Origin: CBDCCT01 sp965214995
GTDB taxonomy: Bacteria > Deinococcota > Deinococci > Deinococcales > Trueperaceae
DNA: 64,000 nucleotides
Direction of reading: 5' to 3'
Assembly (NCBI GenBank): GCA_965214995.1
Contig: CBDCCT010000002.1
Span: 744,001 to 808,000, forward strand
Both the position numbers and the translations under genes were made by a program. Positions 17,401 to 32,100 of this stretch are shown here, piece by piece; the first letter of the stretch is position 1; every line of letters starts with the position of its first letter. The notes beneath the pieces are model-generated. The model was not told where the DNA came from, ran no database searches, and saw only the letters and a list, made by a program, of their open reading frames with translations.

Positions 17401-20400
17401 CTCTTCTTATTTTTTTTATTATTATTTTCTAAGCTTTAAAGATTTCTTTATAGTTATATTAGTTACTTAGTATTATCTTATAGTATCTTTTATAAAATAG
17501 TACTATCTCTTAGATAGTACTTCTTTAATCTTAAATTTATAATAGTTAATACTATAATAGTACTATCTAACTCTTTAATTTTATATATTTCTTTTTTATT
17601 ATCTACTTTATATATCTTATAAGGATTTAACTATCTAAAAGTAAATTTATATTTTCTAGAGTAAGAAGTATTAATAGTTAAATTCTAAAGAATAATAAAA
17701 TTATTAATATTAAATAGAATAATTTATATTTAGTTTAATTTATTAAAATACTCTATATTTTCTTACTATATTCTTTAAAGATATATAAGACTTTCTTAGA
17801 TATCTAAGTCTCTTCTTTTAAATTATTAAGCTTTTAATACTATTAAGTCTTATATTATTTCTACCTATTTAAAAGATAGTATAGTATATATAAAAATAGC
17901 TAATTTATTTATAAGAGTTATTTTATAACTATAAAAAAGTTAATAAGAAGAGTAGCTAGTAGAATATCTTATAATAGCTTTATCTACTTATAATACTATA
18001 AATAAGTACTTAATCTAAGAATCTCTTATTTTTATAAGTAAATTAATAATTAGTATATATTCTTTTTTAATTTATCTATTAGCTCTTAGATTATATAGTA
18101 ATATCTATACTCTTTCTAAGCTATATTAATATATAAATTTCTCTATAAATTCTTAATTCTTTATTTCTCTATTAACTATAATTTTCTATAGATATAGATA
18201 GTAGTATATAAAGTCTTTATAGATAAACTTTACTACTTATATAGATTCTCTTTAATATAAGAGTTTAGCTTCTATTTAACTACTAAAATTATCCCTTCTA
18301 ATAACTAAATATTTAAAATCTCTTTTCTTTAGTATATAGGCTATATTAATATTTATTCTTTAAAATAAACCTGTAGGGTATATTAGAAAAATACCTTCTT
18401 ATAGTCTTCTTTTTATAGTAACTTAATACTTATAGTATTTTAATATATATTCTTTTATTTTTATAAAAGACTTTATCTACTAGTATTTATTAACTATAGT
18501 ATAGTATATTCTTTTAATACTAAAATAGCCTAAATTCTTATAATAGACTTAAAGGATTTTTATAATTTTTTTTTTACTATCTACTACTCTATATAATAGA
18601 ATATTCTTTACTACTTTTCTAAAAAGATATTATTCTCTTACTATAAATTTAAGTATATAAAGCTTAAATTTTATCTATTCTTTATCTTTTAGGTATAATA
18701 GCTTTTATATTCTATTAAGTAGAAATCTAGTAATCTCTTAGTATTATTCTAAATAGTTTTATTATAATAGATTAATATTTTCTTCTTAATTCTCTATTTT
18801 AATAGGATAAATTCTTTAATAAGTAGTATTTATTTACTAATTTATCTATTTATCTATATCTTCTTTATACTCTAGCTTTTTCTTATTAGAAGGGTCTAAT
18901 AGCTTATAAAATAGTCTATTAGCTACTATATACTTTCTTCTAAATATATACTTTACTTTAAAGTTAAATAATTTAATCTATATAAGCTATCTTATAATAA
19001 GAGTATTTAGAATATTAGTAGCTATCTAGTTTAGCTAGATAACTAAGATATTAGTATTAATTTTAATCTTAAATCTCTATCTATAAAGCTATATATAATT
19101 TTTCTTTAATACTTTTATAAGTATTTTATACTTAAGCTTACTAGTATTATACTCTTTTTCTATCTTACTCTAAATTCTACTTTTATATCTTACTAGATAT
19201 CTAATCTTTAGATTATTAAGATAGGTTTATATAAGTACTATACTCTAGCTCTAATTACTAGTATTTATAGCTAAGATAACTTCTCTATCTTTATAATTAA
19301 TTAGTTTTAATACTAGTACTATAATAAAGGATTCTTAAATTTATATTATTATAGTCTTTTAAGACTCTCTTTAATTAAATTTAATATTCTTTCTTAAAAG
19401 TTAGAATAAAGGTTTAGCCTTTTCTATAAAGTTTAGTATAAATATTCTATAATATATATATTTATATAAGAAGATATATATATCTTTCTTTTCTTTATAA
19501 TATATCTACTTAAGAATCTTTACTATCTTTATTAACTCTAGGTACTTACTATCTATATTATAAATAAAATCTACTATTTTTAAACCTTATAAATAGAATT
19601 ATAATTTCTTTTTAGAGACTATTACTCTTACTCTTTCTAAATTAGTAATAACTATATTTAACTATTATAAATATTTAACTATAAAATACTATATACTAGG
19701 TTTAATTTTCTTATTATTATAATCTATATATAGTTCTTTAATACTAATATTATTAAGAAAAAAAGAATATCTATAGGGGATATAATTAAGTAAAATATTA
19801 GTAACTATTTATATAAACTAGATAATAGAATTAGTAGCTTCTTATAGAAGAATAGTATAGTATATAAGCTCTAAAGATATTATAAAAGCTATTAAATTAT
19901 AGCTCTCTAGTTAGAGCTTTACTTAGTTATAGCTAGAAAAGATATTAATTAAAGAATAATATAATAGTACTATAAATTTATCTATAAAATCTTTAATACT
20001 TAGAGAAAGATTAGTATTATATATAGTAACTTAATTAATATTTATTACTATATTTATTAGTTAATACTTACTATTCCCTTTCTTTACTAAGAACTAGAGG
20101 TTATAATATAGTTTATAACTTAGCTTAAGAATACTATTTTTTAATCTCTATTTTATTATTTTAATAGTAATCTTATATAAAGCTTTAGGTAATTAAAAAG
20201 CTAGTTATTATTAAGCCTAGTATAGAATAGTTCTTATTTTAGATAGTTTAATAATACTTTTCTTAATTATTATTATTTTATAAAGTCCTATACTAGTACT
20301 TTTTTTCTATTATATAATATACTTACTAATAAGTTTTTTTCTTTTATAGTTATAAACTCTTTTACTAGTAGCTTATTCTTTTTTTCTTATATTAATCTTA

Positions 20401-22910
20401 TTTCTTTCTTTATTTAAAAATTTTTTAGTATAAACTATTAGTCTTTTCTTAACTTTAGATTTAATACTTTCTTTATCTTTTAAATTATATCTTCTTTTTA
20501 AGCTCTAGTAAGCTTAAAGTAACTACTATCTAATTAATTATAATTAATTAACTAAACTATATTAGCTTTTCTCTTATATATAGTATATAATTTATAGTAT
20601 TATTCTTAAATTTTATTCTTCTATATTACTATAAAATCTAAAAGACTAAAAAGTTATAATATTCTATATAGCTTTACTATATCTCTATTTAAGAGTATAT
20701 AATATATTTTAGCTATTTTCTTATCTAATCTCTTTATTTTATATATTTATACTATATCTTCTTCTAGATCTTATCTAGAATTATATAATTTAAAAGTTAT
20801 ATTATCTAGATTACTATATAGTAATCTAGAGTAGTCTATATATTCTTAATAAATTTCTTCTATTTCTTCTATTCTCTTAATATATAGATAGTAGATTTCT
20901 TTAATATTATTATTAACTACTACTACTACTATATATTAATATAAGAGTATTACTTATCTATTATCCTACTTCTACTTTAGGTCTTTCTTTATATAATTAA
21001 GCCTCTATCTAAGAAGAGACTTATTATATATTAGTTTAAAGACTTAAATATTAGCTATTCTTATATAGCTATAAAGTATACTAATTTTCTATATTTATCT
21101 CTTAGCTCTATATTATAGTGTCTTTCTTTATTATATTTAACTCTTACTCTACTTTTTCTTAGGAAGAGAATACTAAGAAGAAGTAAATATTAAGGCTTTA
21201 TTATTATTAAGTAATTAATAATTATTTATATATTACTAATATAAAGAGGTAAATCCTTTAATATTCTAAGAATAAGACTTTTTATACTATTAACTCTAAT
21301 AATAGAATCTATTTTTATATTTATAATCTAAGGTATTCCTATACTTTTAGTTATATTCTAGAAGTATAAGTATACTTCTAATTCTTTATTAATTAAGACT
21401 TTAATTAGATACTAAGTTCTATTAACTATTAGAATAGTAATTAATACTCTTACTAATACTCTACTTTTAAATATAGAATTAATTTTATATATAGCTATTA
21501 ATATTAACTTAGACCTTTAGAGAACTATATAAAAAAGCTTTAAAGAAATCTAGGAGCTCTTTAGCTATAAAAATAACTTTTATATTTATTATTTCTTTTA
21601 ATTTTAGATACTATTTATTTAAATTAATCTTTTTTTAAATAATTTTCTTTACTATTTTAGCTATCTTATCTAGTTCTATTATTAGAACTCTTTTCTTTTT
21701 TTTAATCTCTTTTTTCTTTACTTATTTTTAGTTATCTTTAGGGGTAGTTAATAGCTATCTATAACTTTCTAGTAGTAAAGATAATCCTTTATATTCTCTT
21801 AAGGATTAGATTTTTTTATTATCTTCTTTATTTTTTACTTTATTCTATATAAAGATTTCTAGAAACTTTATCTCTAGCTATTTAACTAGTATTTAGCTTA
21901 ATAGTCTTATTTCTTCTTATTCTTTAACTTTTTTTATAATTAGTTATAATACTATTCTTCTTTTAATCTTTTTTTATAATTTATTTACTCTACTTACTAA
22001 TAGAATATTCTTCTTTCTCTTTTTCTTAACTTCTATAACCTTTATATTTATAGATCTTAATAGATTATCTTATTTTCTAGTCTTAATTCTCTTTTAATAG
22101 AATACTATAAATATTTATATATCTTTATTCTCTACTATATAACTCTTCTTTAGTAATATATATTTAATTATAAGAACTTTAGAGATTTATACTAAATATA
22201 TATAATAATTTTATTTATTTTTTTATACTATTAAACTAACTTCTTTAAATCTTCTAGTTTTTTTTAAGAGTTCTCTTACTAGCTTAGAGTTAGTATAGAG
22301 TTAGCTATAAGTTATTTTTCTATCTTAGAATATATAAATATCTCTACTAGTAATTATTTACTTAATATTAGAATATCTTCTTTAGAAATAGCTTTTATTT
22401 TTATAATAAAAATATCCTCTATATAGTATAGTAAAGTAATAAATTATAATAGCTATAGTTTTAAATTCTTATCTAGTATTTATATCTCTCTCTTTTTATA
22501 AGAGAGTAAGTTCTATTTCTTTATTATTTAATAAATTCTATTATTTAATCTATTTATTCTATAGTCTTATATTTACTATTTTTAAACTCTTAAAGTTCTT
22601 TACTAATTAATTAATAGTCTTCTTATCTTTTAACTTTATAAGAGAAGAGTCTTTTAGTACTAATAATAGTACTATTTTATTTTAGATAGTTCTCTTTAGT
22701 ATTTTAATTAATCTTTTTATATTATCTTTACTATTTATTTTATTTATCTTTTTATAGTATTCTAACTTATTTTCTAAATAATTAATTATTATTAATATAT
22801 CTAAACTATCTATATATATTATTATAATCTAGTACTACTTATTATAGTTAAACTTCTTAAATTAATTAATATTAATTTTATTTTTTTAATTATCTTTTTC
22901 TTTATTTTTA
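17400..22910 (-). pseudogene. Gypsy2 pol remnant
   Basis: Read on the minus strand through RIP stops, 19430-19760 gives a reverse transcriptase/RNase H connection with 'GLKIVDFIYNIDSKY' and 'KYIYYRIFILNFIEKAK'. This corresponds to the fungal Gypsy block LKIVGFVCDxxGRHP...YYRIWIKNF. At about 17540-17720 the integrase C-terminus reads 'LNPYKIYKVDNKKEIY' then 'KELDST', the usual GPYRI...YxLxELDGT block. The region towards 22900 should hold the upstream RT, protease and part of gag but was not resolved. Confidence 0.65.
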
Positions 22911-22923
22911 TAGATAATCTATA

Positions 22924-25900
22924 ATAATAATAATAATTTATTCTTTGTGTATACAGTCATTAGACTATAATATATAGGCTAGCTAGCTAGCTAACTACTA
23001 AAATAGATTATATATATTTAGCTTCTTAGAATATAAGCTCTAAGAAGTAATAAGGGGTATTATAGAAAGTAAACAACTTTTTCTTAAATAAATAACCTAT
23101 AAGGTTAAATATAAGATAAACTAGGGGGTATTAAAGAGAAACACCTATTAGATTTTTCTAGGAGTAATAATAAGTATTAAAAGAGTAGTATAGAAGAGAG
23201 AAAACTTAAGAAAAGAAGAGAAAGTTTAGTAAATTTAGATAGTATATAAGTCCTAAAAGCCTTTAGGCTTCTAATAACTAGAGAGTATCTAGTAAAAGAA
23301 AGCCTTAAGGCTTTTAAATTTTAGTAAGATCTAAAATAGATAAACTAGAAAATTTTAAAGAGAGTTAAGCCACTCTTTAGTAGTAATTTTTATTTTTTCT
23401 AGGAATAATAAGATATTAAGTATTCCTTTTTTAGTATTTAATAATAAAGGTAGAATTAATCTATTAGCTTTTAAAGCTAATTTTAGATTAATTCTTTCTT
23501 TATTATATAAGGGGTAGCTTAAGAGTAGGTATCTAGAGGACTAAATTTTTTTTAGTACTTAGAGTACTTATTATTAGCCTTCTTATTAATTTTATATAAA
23601 TAACTCCTAAAGTAACTATACCCTAATTTTAATTAAAAAAAGGCTAATTTTATAGGCTTAGAGAAATCTCTTTTAATAATAGGTTTAGTTCTAAATAAAG
23701 GATTATTATCTATATTATAAGAGTATTCTTTTCCTTTTTTTATCTTTAGAGGTAAACTAGCTATTTTTCTACTCTTTTAGGATATAATTATTTATATCTT
23801 TATTAGATAATAATAATAATAAATTATTATCTAGCCCTTCTCCTTCTTTAAAGTAGCTTTTAATAGAATAGGATCTAGAGAGTTAATTATTATTTTTATA
23901 ATTTTTTTTCTTTAAAAGCTCTTTTATAGGGTGATTATCTAGAAGATAATTTAATCTATTATAATAGGAGATATTTCTCTTTTCTAGTTTTAGATTAGGG
24001 GGTAGTAGATTACCCTCTATCTTTAGAGCTCTAGTAGGGCTAGTTTTAAAGGCCCCTAATATAATTCTAAGGGCCTTATTTTAAAGTTTTTTATAATAAT
24101 CTATAAGATTATAATCTTTATTTTTCTTATACTATAGTATAGAGCTATAGTTAGATATAGAGGTAATAATACTAGTATATAGTTATCTTATAGTATTATT
24201 ATTTAGCCCTTTTATAATATTAGAGAGTATAAAGAGTTTATATAACCTTTTCTTAGCTAGATTAGTTCTATAAATAATATAGTTCTTAAAGGAGAACTTA
24301 TTATTATATAAAACCCCTAGCTATTTAAGTTCTTTATTAGGGGTTATATAGGTATTTTTAATCTATATTTTTTCTATAATCTTTTTCCTCTTTCTAGAAA
24401 AGTAGATTAATTCTATTTTAGAGGTATTAAACTCTATATCTTTTTTCTTAGCTATAGATAATAAATCTTTAACTACTTTTTCTAGCCTTTTTTTATTAAC
24501 TTTAGAGCTTAAAGAGCTAGTAAATAAAAATATATTATCTAAATAGCTTATAGGGTAGATATTTCTATAGATATCTAGAAAGAATAGGTCCCTAATATAA
24601 ATTAGAAAGAGAATAGGGAATAAAGAAGAGTCTTAGAGTATTCCTATATTTATATTTTCTTTTTCTTCTTTTTCTCTTTCTATTTTTATTTAAATCTTTC
24701 TATTAGATAAAAAGTTATAAATATATAAATAAAGATTATAAGGGAGTTCTAGGCTTTTAATAATATCTAGTAATTAACTCTTAGATATATTATTAAAAGC
24801 CCCTTCTATATCTAAAAAGATAGTAGAAGTTATTTTCTTTTCTTACTAATATCGTTCTATATTAGAAGTTAATAATAGATTTATATCTATAGAACTTCTA
24901 TTTAATCTTCCCCCTATTTAACTTAGGTATAGTAGATTAATAGAGGTAAAGCTAGTAGGATTATTAGCTAGGTTTCCTAGCCTAGTAGCTATAATCTTTT
25001 CTAGAACTTTTCCTAGGTAATTTAAAAGAGAAATAGATCTATAAGACTTAGGATCCTTTTTATTTTCTCTATTATATTTAAGAATTATAACCCCTATAGC
25101 TTCCCTCTATATAATAGGTTAGTAGGAATTATTTAGTAAAAGCTTATAAACTTTATTAAATAAATCTAGGAGGGCTTTATAGGCTTCTTTAATAACTAAA
25201 AAAGATATATTATCTAAGCTAGGAGCTTTTTTTATATTACTACTATTAATAGTTAGAGAAATCTCTTTACTATTATAACTAGGCTACTCCTATACTTTTT
25301 CTAGATAATAATCTAATTTAGATATCTTAGAAGTAGGGGGTTTAGGAAATAAAGCTTTTTTAAATAAGAAGCTTTTCTCTTTAAAGGTACTAGCTTTTTT
25401 TTTCTTTTTTTTTTCTATTCTATTTTCTTTATATTTATCTTTATAGATAAGAGTAGGAATTATAGAATTCTTAGAATCTATTATTTTTAGAGGTTTATAG
25501 ATATCTATAGATTTAGAATCTATAGATTCTAGATAATTAATCTAGCTTTTAGACTTAGCTAGTTTAATTAATCTCTTTAAAATAAGTATTTCTAGTCTTT
25601 TTAAAGATATTATAATCTTCTTCTTTTCTAGAGGCTTTATAGATTCTTTTAGAATAAGATAATTTCTTTCTTAGATTCTTTAAATCCTTATTCTACTACG
25701 TTTTAGAGAAGAAGGTATTATTTTTCTTAGAGGCTATTTCTTCTAATATATCTTTAATAAGATTATTTAGATTAATAGCTAGATCCTCTAGGTAAGGAAT
25801 ATTATAATTTTTCTTAGTTTTATCTATTCCTAGTAGAGTATAAATATCCTCTTCTTCTTTTATAGATTTAAAGAAGCTACTATTAAATAGTAGGTTATTT

Positions 25901-28194
25901 TTAGCTTTTTCTTTTTAATCTCTTATTAAATAATATCTAATCTATTTCTTTTAGATTATATTCTTTAATAGAGGGGAAGTAGTTAGCTTTATCCCTATTA
26001 AATATAATAAAATAGAATAATATTTTATAGTCTAATCTAGATTTATCTTCTAGAATTTCCTAGTTATAGACCTTATTAGTAAAATAATTACTAGAGAAAA
26101 TAAGGTTTATAATAGATTTAGACCTAGTATTAGGTCTAGAAAAAATAAGAATATCTATAGAATTTAATAACTCTAGGTTATTATTCTTTAAATATTTAAC
26201 TAGATTAGTAGCTCTTATAGAGTAATTTATAGAAGTATTCTAAAGGGGGTAGTAGGTATTAAAGTCCTCCCCTATAAGAGCTAGTTTATCTAGCTTTAAA
26301 GGTATTAAAGCTCTTTCTATAGTTCTTTCTTTTTTATTATTATAATCCCGTAATTCGTTATAGAGATTAATAATATAGAAAGGCTAAATATTTTTATTAT
26401 TAATCTTAAGGATTAATAAATCTAAGTTATCTATAAGATCTAGCCGAAGATTAAATCTTATATTAGATTCTTTTCTAATATAAATAAATACCCTAGGGTT
26501 ATATTTATAAGATAATATATTAATATAAGAAGGGTACTGTATAGAACTATTAGAATTATAAATTCTAGGTTCTTAAATAAGTAATATATTAGCTTTTTCT
26601 TTAATACTAATTTCTAGAATAGTTTCTAGAATAAGTTAGTTTTTAGTAGTATTATATTATAATATTTTAATATTATTAATATTAATATTACTAGTTATTT
26701 AACTAGATATATTATTATTATTAATATTATTATTTCTTTCTTTATAAGAAGGGTTAAATTTTTCTAGTTTAGGTTAGATTCCCCCTAGATAAATCTTCTT
26801 ATTAAGATATTTTTCTCTTTCTCCTTTAGTATTAAAAGAGATTATTATAGAACTATATTCTTTATTAGTTCTATTTTCTTTCTTAGAGATCTATTTAGGG
26901 TATCCTATAATAGATAGCCCTAGGTTATTATTTTCTAGATCTTCTTTTATTTTATTTAGACCTAGAGGATTATTATAAGCCTTATTATTAATATTATATA
27001 TTATAAGACTATAGTAATCCCTATCCTTTATAGCTTTATTAAATATAAAGCTACTTTCCTAGGTATCTTTATTTTCTAGAAGAATATTAGGGTTATAGCC
27101 TTCTTTAACTATAATAATATTATTATTATTCTTATTTTTAATAATAGAAATAATAATAATATTATTAGGTTTTAGTTATAGTTTTTTACTAAGATTCTTA
27201 TTAATCTCTTCTTTTAGATTATAAGAATCTATAGGCTAGCTTTTATTCTTAGTTATAAGAACTAGTTATTAGTTCTTATAATTATTTTTATTTTCTAGAG
27301 TTTTATTCCCTAGCTCTTTCTTACTATTAATCTTATTAGATTTAATAGTATTTTTACTTACTACCTTAGCCTAGGTAGTAGTATTATCCTTTTTTATAGC
27401 CTTTTCTATAGAAGGGGGTCCTAGGGGGTTCTTAGTACTAGTATTATTAATAATACCTAGGTTATAATTTACTCCTCCTTCTATAGACTTTCCTATTTTA
27501 TCTATCTTATTAGATAGATTATTAATTTTTTCTTTAAGCTCTAGCTTATCTTTTTTTATAGCTTTATTCTCTTCCTCCTCTTTATTTAGTTTTAAATAAT
27601 TAAAACTTTTTTTATCTATAATATTATCTTTATTATAAATAATATTAAGAATTTACTATATTTAAAAGCTATTATTTTCTTTTTCTATAGGTTCTTTTAA
27701 TAGACCCTTAGATTAAATTAATAAAGAATCTATATTATTATTAGTTTTTAATTTTTTTTCTTCTATAGCTTTTTTCTCTAAAAGGTATTCTTTTCTTTTA
27801 TTTTTTAAAGGGATAATAACCCTAGGATAAATAAATTCTTTATTTTCTATATTTTTTATATTTTTTCTTCATTTATATTAGATTTAAATATAAATATCTT
27901 TTTTTATTAATTTTCTTCTATTTTCCCTAATAAAATTAATTTAATATTAAGATATTTAGATTTTCTATAAAATTTAGGTTAGATTAGTGTATATTTTTAT
28001 TTTTTCCTATTTAGGTAATAGGGGGTGGCGTTATTAATTAGTAATTAGTAGCGTTTTAATAGGGGGTAGCTTCTTAGTAGTATTAGGGGGAAATTAAGGG
28101 GGAAATAAGCTACTAAGAGTACTAAGATCTAGAAGTATAAATATAACCTTAGCCTCCCAGCGCGTGCGTGTTGAGAGAGCCTACTTTCTTCTTT
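22924..28194 (-). mobile_element. LINE B, non-LTR retrotransposon, nearly full length, RIP-inactivated
   Basis: Bounded by a 19-bp duplication, tttttatagataatctata (22905-22923 and 28195-28213). The tail (ATT)n is at 22924. The minus-strand reading gives an apurinic-type endonuclease remnant (about 26100-26650, GEDFNTYY for GDFNxxH) and a reverse transcriptase (about 24000-25150, with YRSISLLNYLGKVLEK). The 5' end near 28155-28180 keeps CpG-rich sequence (cagcgcgtgcgtgttgag). It is related to LINE A and C in RT but differs at the 5' end and in the tail. Confidence 0.8.
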
Positions 28195-28213
28195 TTTTTA
28201 TAGATAATCTATA

Positions 28214-29126
28214 TAAGAACTATTTAGTCTAAGTAATTAGTTCTGTTCTCTTTTCTTTTACTAGTTCTTTTAAGATTATATTATATACTTTATAGTATTT
28301 CTTTAGCTTTATCTTTTTTTATAGTTCTTAAATATATCTATATAGATATAGTTAGAATTTAACTTATTACTTATAATCTTTATCTTAAAATTTCTTTAGA
28401 AGCTCTCTTTTAAAAGCTTTCTAATTCTTATTATAGAAGGTAAAAGATTTAACTAGAATCTATATTAATCTCTTATAGTATAGACTAATTTTTATAAAAT
28501 ATTTTTTATCTATATAGTAGTACTACTTATATATAATTTTAAATTTTTTAAGAAAGTTTATTACTTCTTTACTATTAAATAGAGGAAATTTAAGTATTTT
28601 AAATAGAGATATACTAACTATTATCTATTTTAGAGATTTTTCTATCTATAAGCTTATTAAGAGGATTTCTTTCTTTTTTTAAGTTAATTAACTTCTTTTT
28701 TTTTACTTTATAGTAGTAATTATTTAATCTTTTTAATCTACTATAAAAGATATAATTATAATAAATTTTAATAGAATAATAAAACTATTCACTAATAATA
28801 AAAGACTAAGATTTATAATAAGCTAGTAAAGTAAAAAGATATTATAGCTTATTCTTAAATTTAGTAAAATATTTACTTTACTTTTTTTTTTATATATAAT
28901 AAACTTACTAATATTTTATTTACTTATAAATAGATATATCTTATTTTAAATCTATCTAGTAGGATTAGAATAATTTAGTTAAAAGAATTATAAATTAATA
29001 AAGAATAATATATAATAGCTCCTCTATTAATAAAAAAAAATTTTTTATACTATTTTATTCTTATATATTTACTTTTAATAGTAGGTAATTTCTCTAATAA
29101 CTATTTATAGTCTAATACTCTCTTTC
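28214..29126. other. Gypsy2 internal sequence between LINE B and LINE C
   Basis: AT-rich decayed sequence that by position should belong to the Gypsy2 gag region (minus strand). No motif could be supported. Confidence 0.4.
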
Positions 29127-29139
29127 TTTTAAAGAGGAT

Positions 29140-32100
29140 AAGAGAAGAAAGTTAGCTATCTACAGCACGAACATATTAGGAAACTTCTACTCTTATTTAT
29201 CTTACTACCTAGAAAGTAGTAATTTAAAATCCTACCTACTATACTAAGCCTAATTAGAAAATAAGAAAAATTATACTAAGCTTAATTAAAAAAAAAAAGA
29301 GAATATAAAAATATCTAATTTTTACTTTTTTTTATATTAGCACTAGTCTTATACTATAAAATACTATACTTTTATATATATTAATATATATATTAAAATA
29401 CTTAGATATATATAGAGAATTTAAATATATTATTTATATTTAATAATATTTAATAATATTAATAATATTTATTATTATTATTATTATTTTTATTATTATT
29501 TATTATAATAATAAATTTAATATAAAAATTAGTCTTATTAGAGGTATTTATATCTTTTAAAAATTAATCTACTACTAAAATCTAAAAAATAAGAAAAATT
29601 AACTTTAATTCTCTAAAAGATAACCCTCTAATCCTAGATAAAAATCTAGATTTTAATTTTACTTTTAAAAGAAAAAAGAATAAAGATTCTTTACTATTAA
29701 AGGCTAAAACTCTTTTAAAAGAAGCTAAAGAGCTAAAAAAAAGCTCTAAGAATATTAATACTATTAATACTACTATTAATAATATTATTAATAATACTAA
29801 TAAGAATTTAGGTACTATTAATAATAAAAACTAGATACCCTCCCCTTCTAAAAATAAAGTAGAGATTTCTAAATCTTTTTTAAAGAAGAAACTAGAGCTA
29901 AAACCTTTAGAAAATTTAAATAAATCTACTTTTACTCCTACTACTTAGGCTAAAATTATAGGAAAAAATAATAATAAAACTTATATTAATATTAGTTTTA
30001 AAAAATCTATTAATAAAAAAGTAAGTAGCCCCCCTAATTTAAAGACTAATAAGAGGAATAGTTATAGAGATTAACACTTAGTTTTAATAACTAAAGATAA
30101 AAAATAAGAGTTTAATTCTTATATTTTAAAGGAAAGAATTAATAAAAAATTAAAAAAATAGCTTAATAATATTATAATAACTACTAGAGAGGGGTACTCC
30201 CCTAATATTCTTCTTAAAAATTAGGACCTTTAGAAAGAATACTTTATTTTTAATAAAGCTATTAAAGATAGAGATTATTATAATCTTATTATTTATAATA
30301 TAAATAATAAGATATATAATAATAATTTAGGGCTTTTTAATATTAAAAAGAATCTAGAAAAGGATAATCTAGGCCTTTCTATAATAGAAACCTCTAAATA
30401 GATTTCTAAGAAGAAAAATAGAGTTATTAAACCTTTTAGCTCTATAACTATTTCTTTTAATTTAGAAGATAAAAGAGAGAAATATTTAAATATAAAGATA
30501 TTTATAGGGGGTAAGATCTCTAGAGTAGAGAAATTCACCTCTAAACCCCTAGAAAGAAAAGAAAAAGCTAAGGCTTAAAAATACTCTATAAGAGTATATA
30601 TATATTAATTATTACTAATATCTTATTAATATAATTAATAATATTAATAATATTAATATATTATAATATAATACTACTAAGAACTCTTTAATCTAGGAAA
30701 CTATCCTAGAAATAGGCTTAGAAAGAAAAGTAGATATTATTTTAATATAAGAACCTAGGATTTATAATTCTAGAAATTCTATAAGCTATCTAGCTTATAA
30801 TATAATTATACCCTATAAAAAGAATCCTAGAGTATTAATATATATTAAAAAGAATACTATTAAATCTAATATATACCTAGATTTAATAGATAACCTAGAT
30901 ATACTTCTTATAGAAGTTACTATAGAAGGAATTAAACCTTTTTATATTATTAATATTTATAATAATTTAAATAACTCTATAAATAATAATAAAGAAAAAA
31001 CTATAGAAAGAGCTTTAATTCCTATAAAACTAGATAAACTAGCTCTTATAGGGGGTAATTTTAATACTTACTACTATTTATAGAATTCTTCTATAATATA
31101 CCCTATAAGAGCTAGTAATCTAGTTAAATAGATTAAAAAAGAAAATCTAGATATATTAAATAATTTAGATATATCTATCTTTTCTAGACTAAATACTAGA
31201 AGTAAATCTATTATAGATTTAACTCTAGCTATTAAGTACCTATCTAATAGACTATTTAATTAGGAAATTCTAGAAAAAGAAAAAATAGGATCTAACTATA
31301 AAATAATATTTTATTCTATTAATATTAATAATACTACTATTAATAGAGGTATAAATTTAAGTTCTAAAAGAGTTTTACCCTCTAGATAAGAGCTATCTTT
31401 TAAAAAGAATTTATATACCCCTATTTATAATAATAAGAAAATAGATTAGATATTATTTAATAAAAGAATTAAAGAAAAAGTTAATACTAATAAACTATTT
31501 AATAGTTTATTCTTTAAATCCTTAAAAGAAGAAGAAGATATTTATTTTATTTTAAATATAGATAAATATAAAGATAATCTTACTATTTTTTATTTAGAAG
31601 AGTTAGCTATAAGTCTAACTTCTATATTAAGAAAATTAGTAAAAAAGCTAGCTCTTATAAAAAAAATATCTTCTTATTCTAAAAAGTAGTAGAATAAAAA
31701 TTTAAAAACTTTAAGAAAATCTTTATCTAGCTCTAAAAGATATTATAAATCTACTAGAACTTTAGAGAATTTTAAATTTTAAAGAGATAAAAAAGGCTAA
31801 ATCTACTAGCTAGATTAATTATCTAGAATCTATAGATTCTAAATCTATAAATATCTATAACCTTTTTAAAATTATAGATAAAAAGAATTATACTATTCCT
31901 ACTATAATCTATAAAGAAGATACTAAGGAGATTAAAGCTAATAATTTTAAGGAAAAAAACTCTATATTTAAAAAGATTATATTTTTTAATTCTTCTACTT
32001 CTATAGCTATAAGCTTTAATAATTTTAATTATAAAGATAAAGGGTAGGAGTAGTTTATTATTAATAGCTTAGAGGTTTCTTTAGCTATTAATTCTAGTAA

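Noticed and set aside
30293..30538. 81-residue open frame on the minus strand
   Set aside because: It lies antisense within LINE C, is made of AT-rich codons and arises because RIP leaves few TGA/TAG triplets on that strand. No family resemblance.
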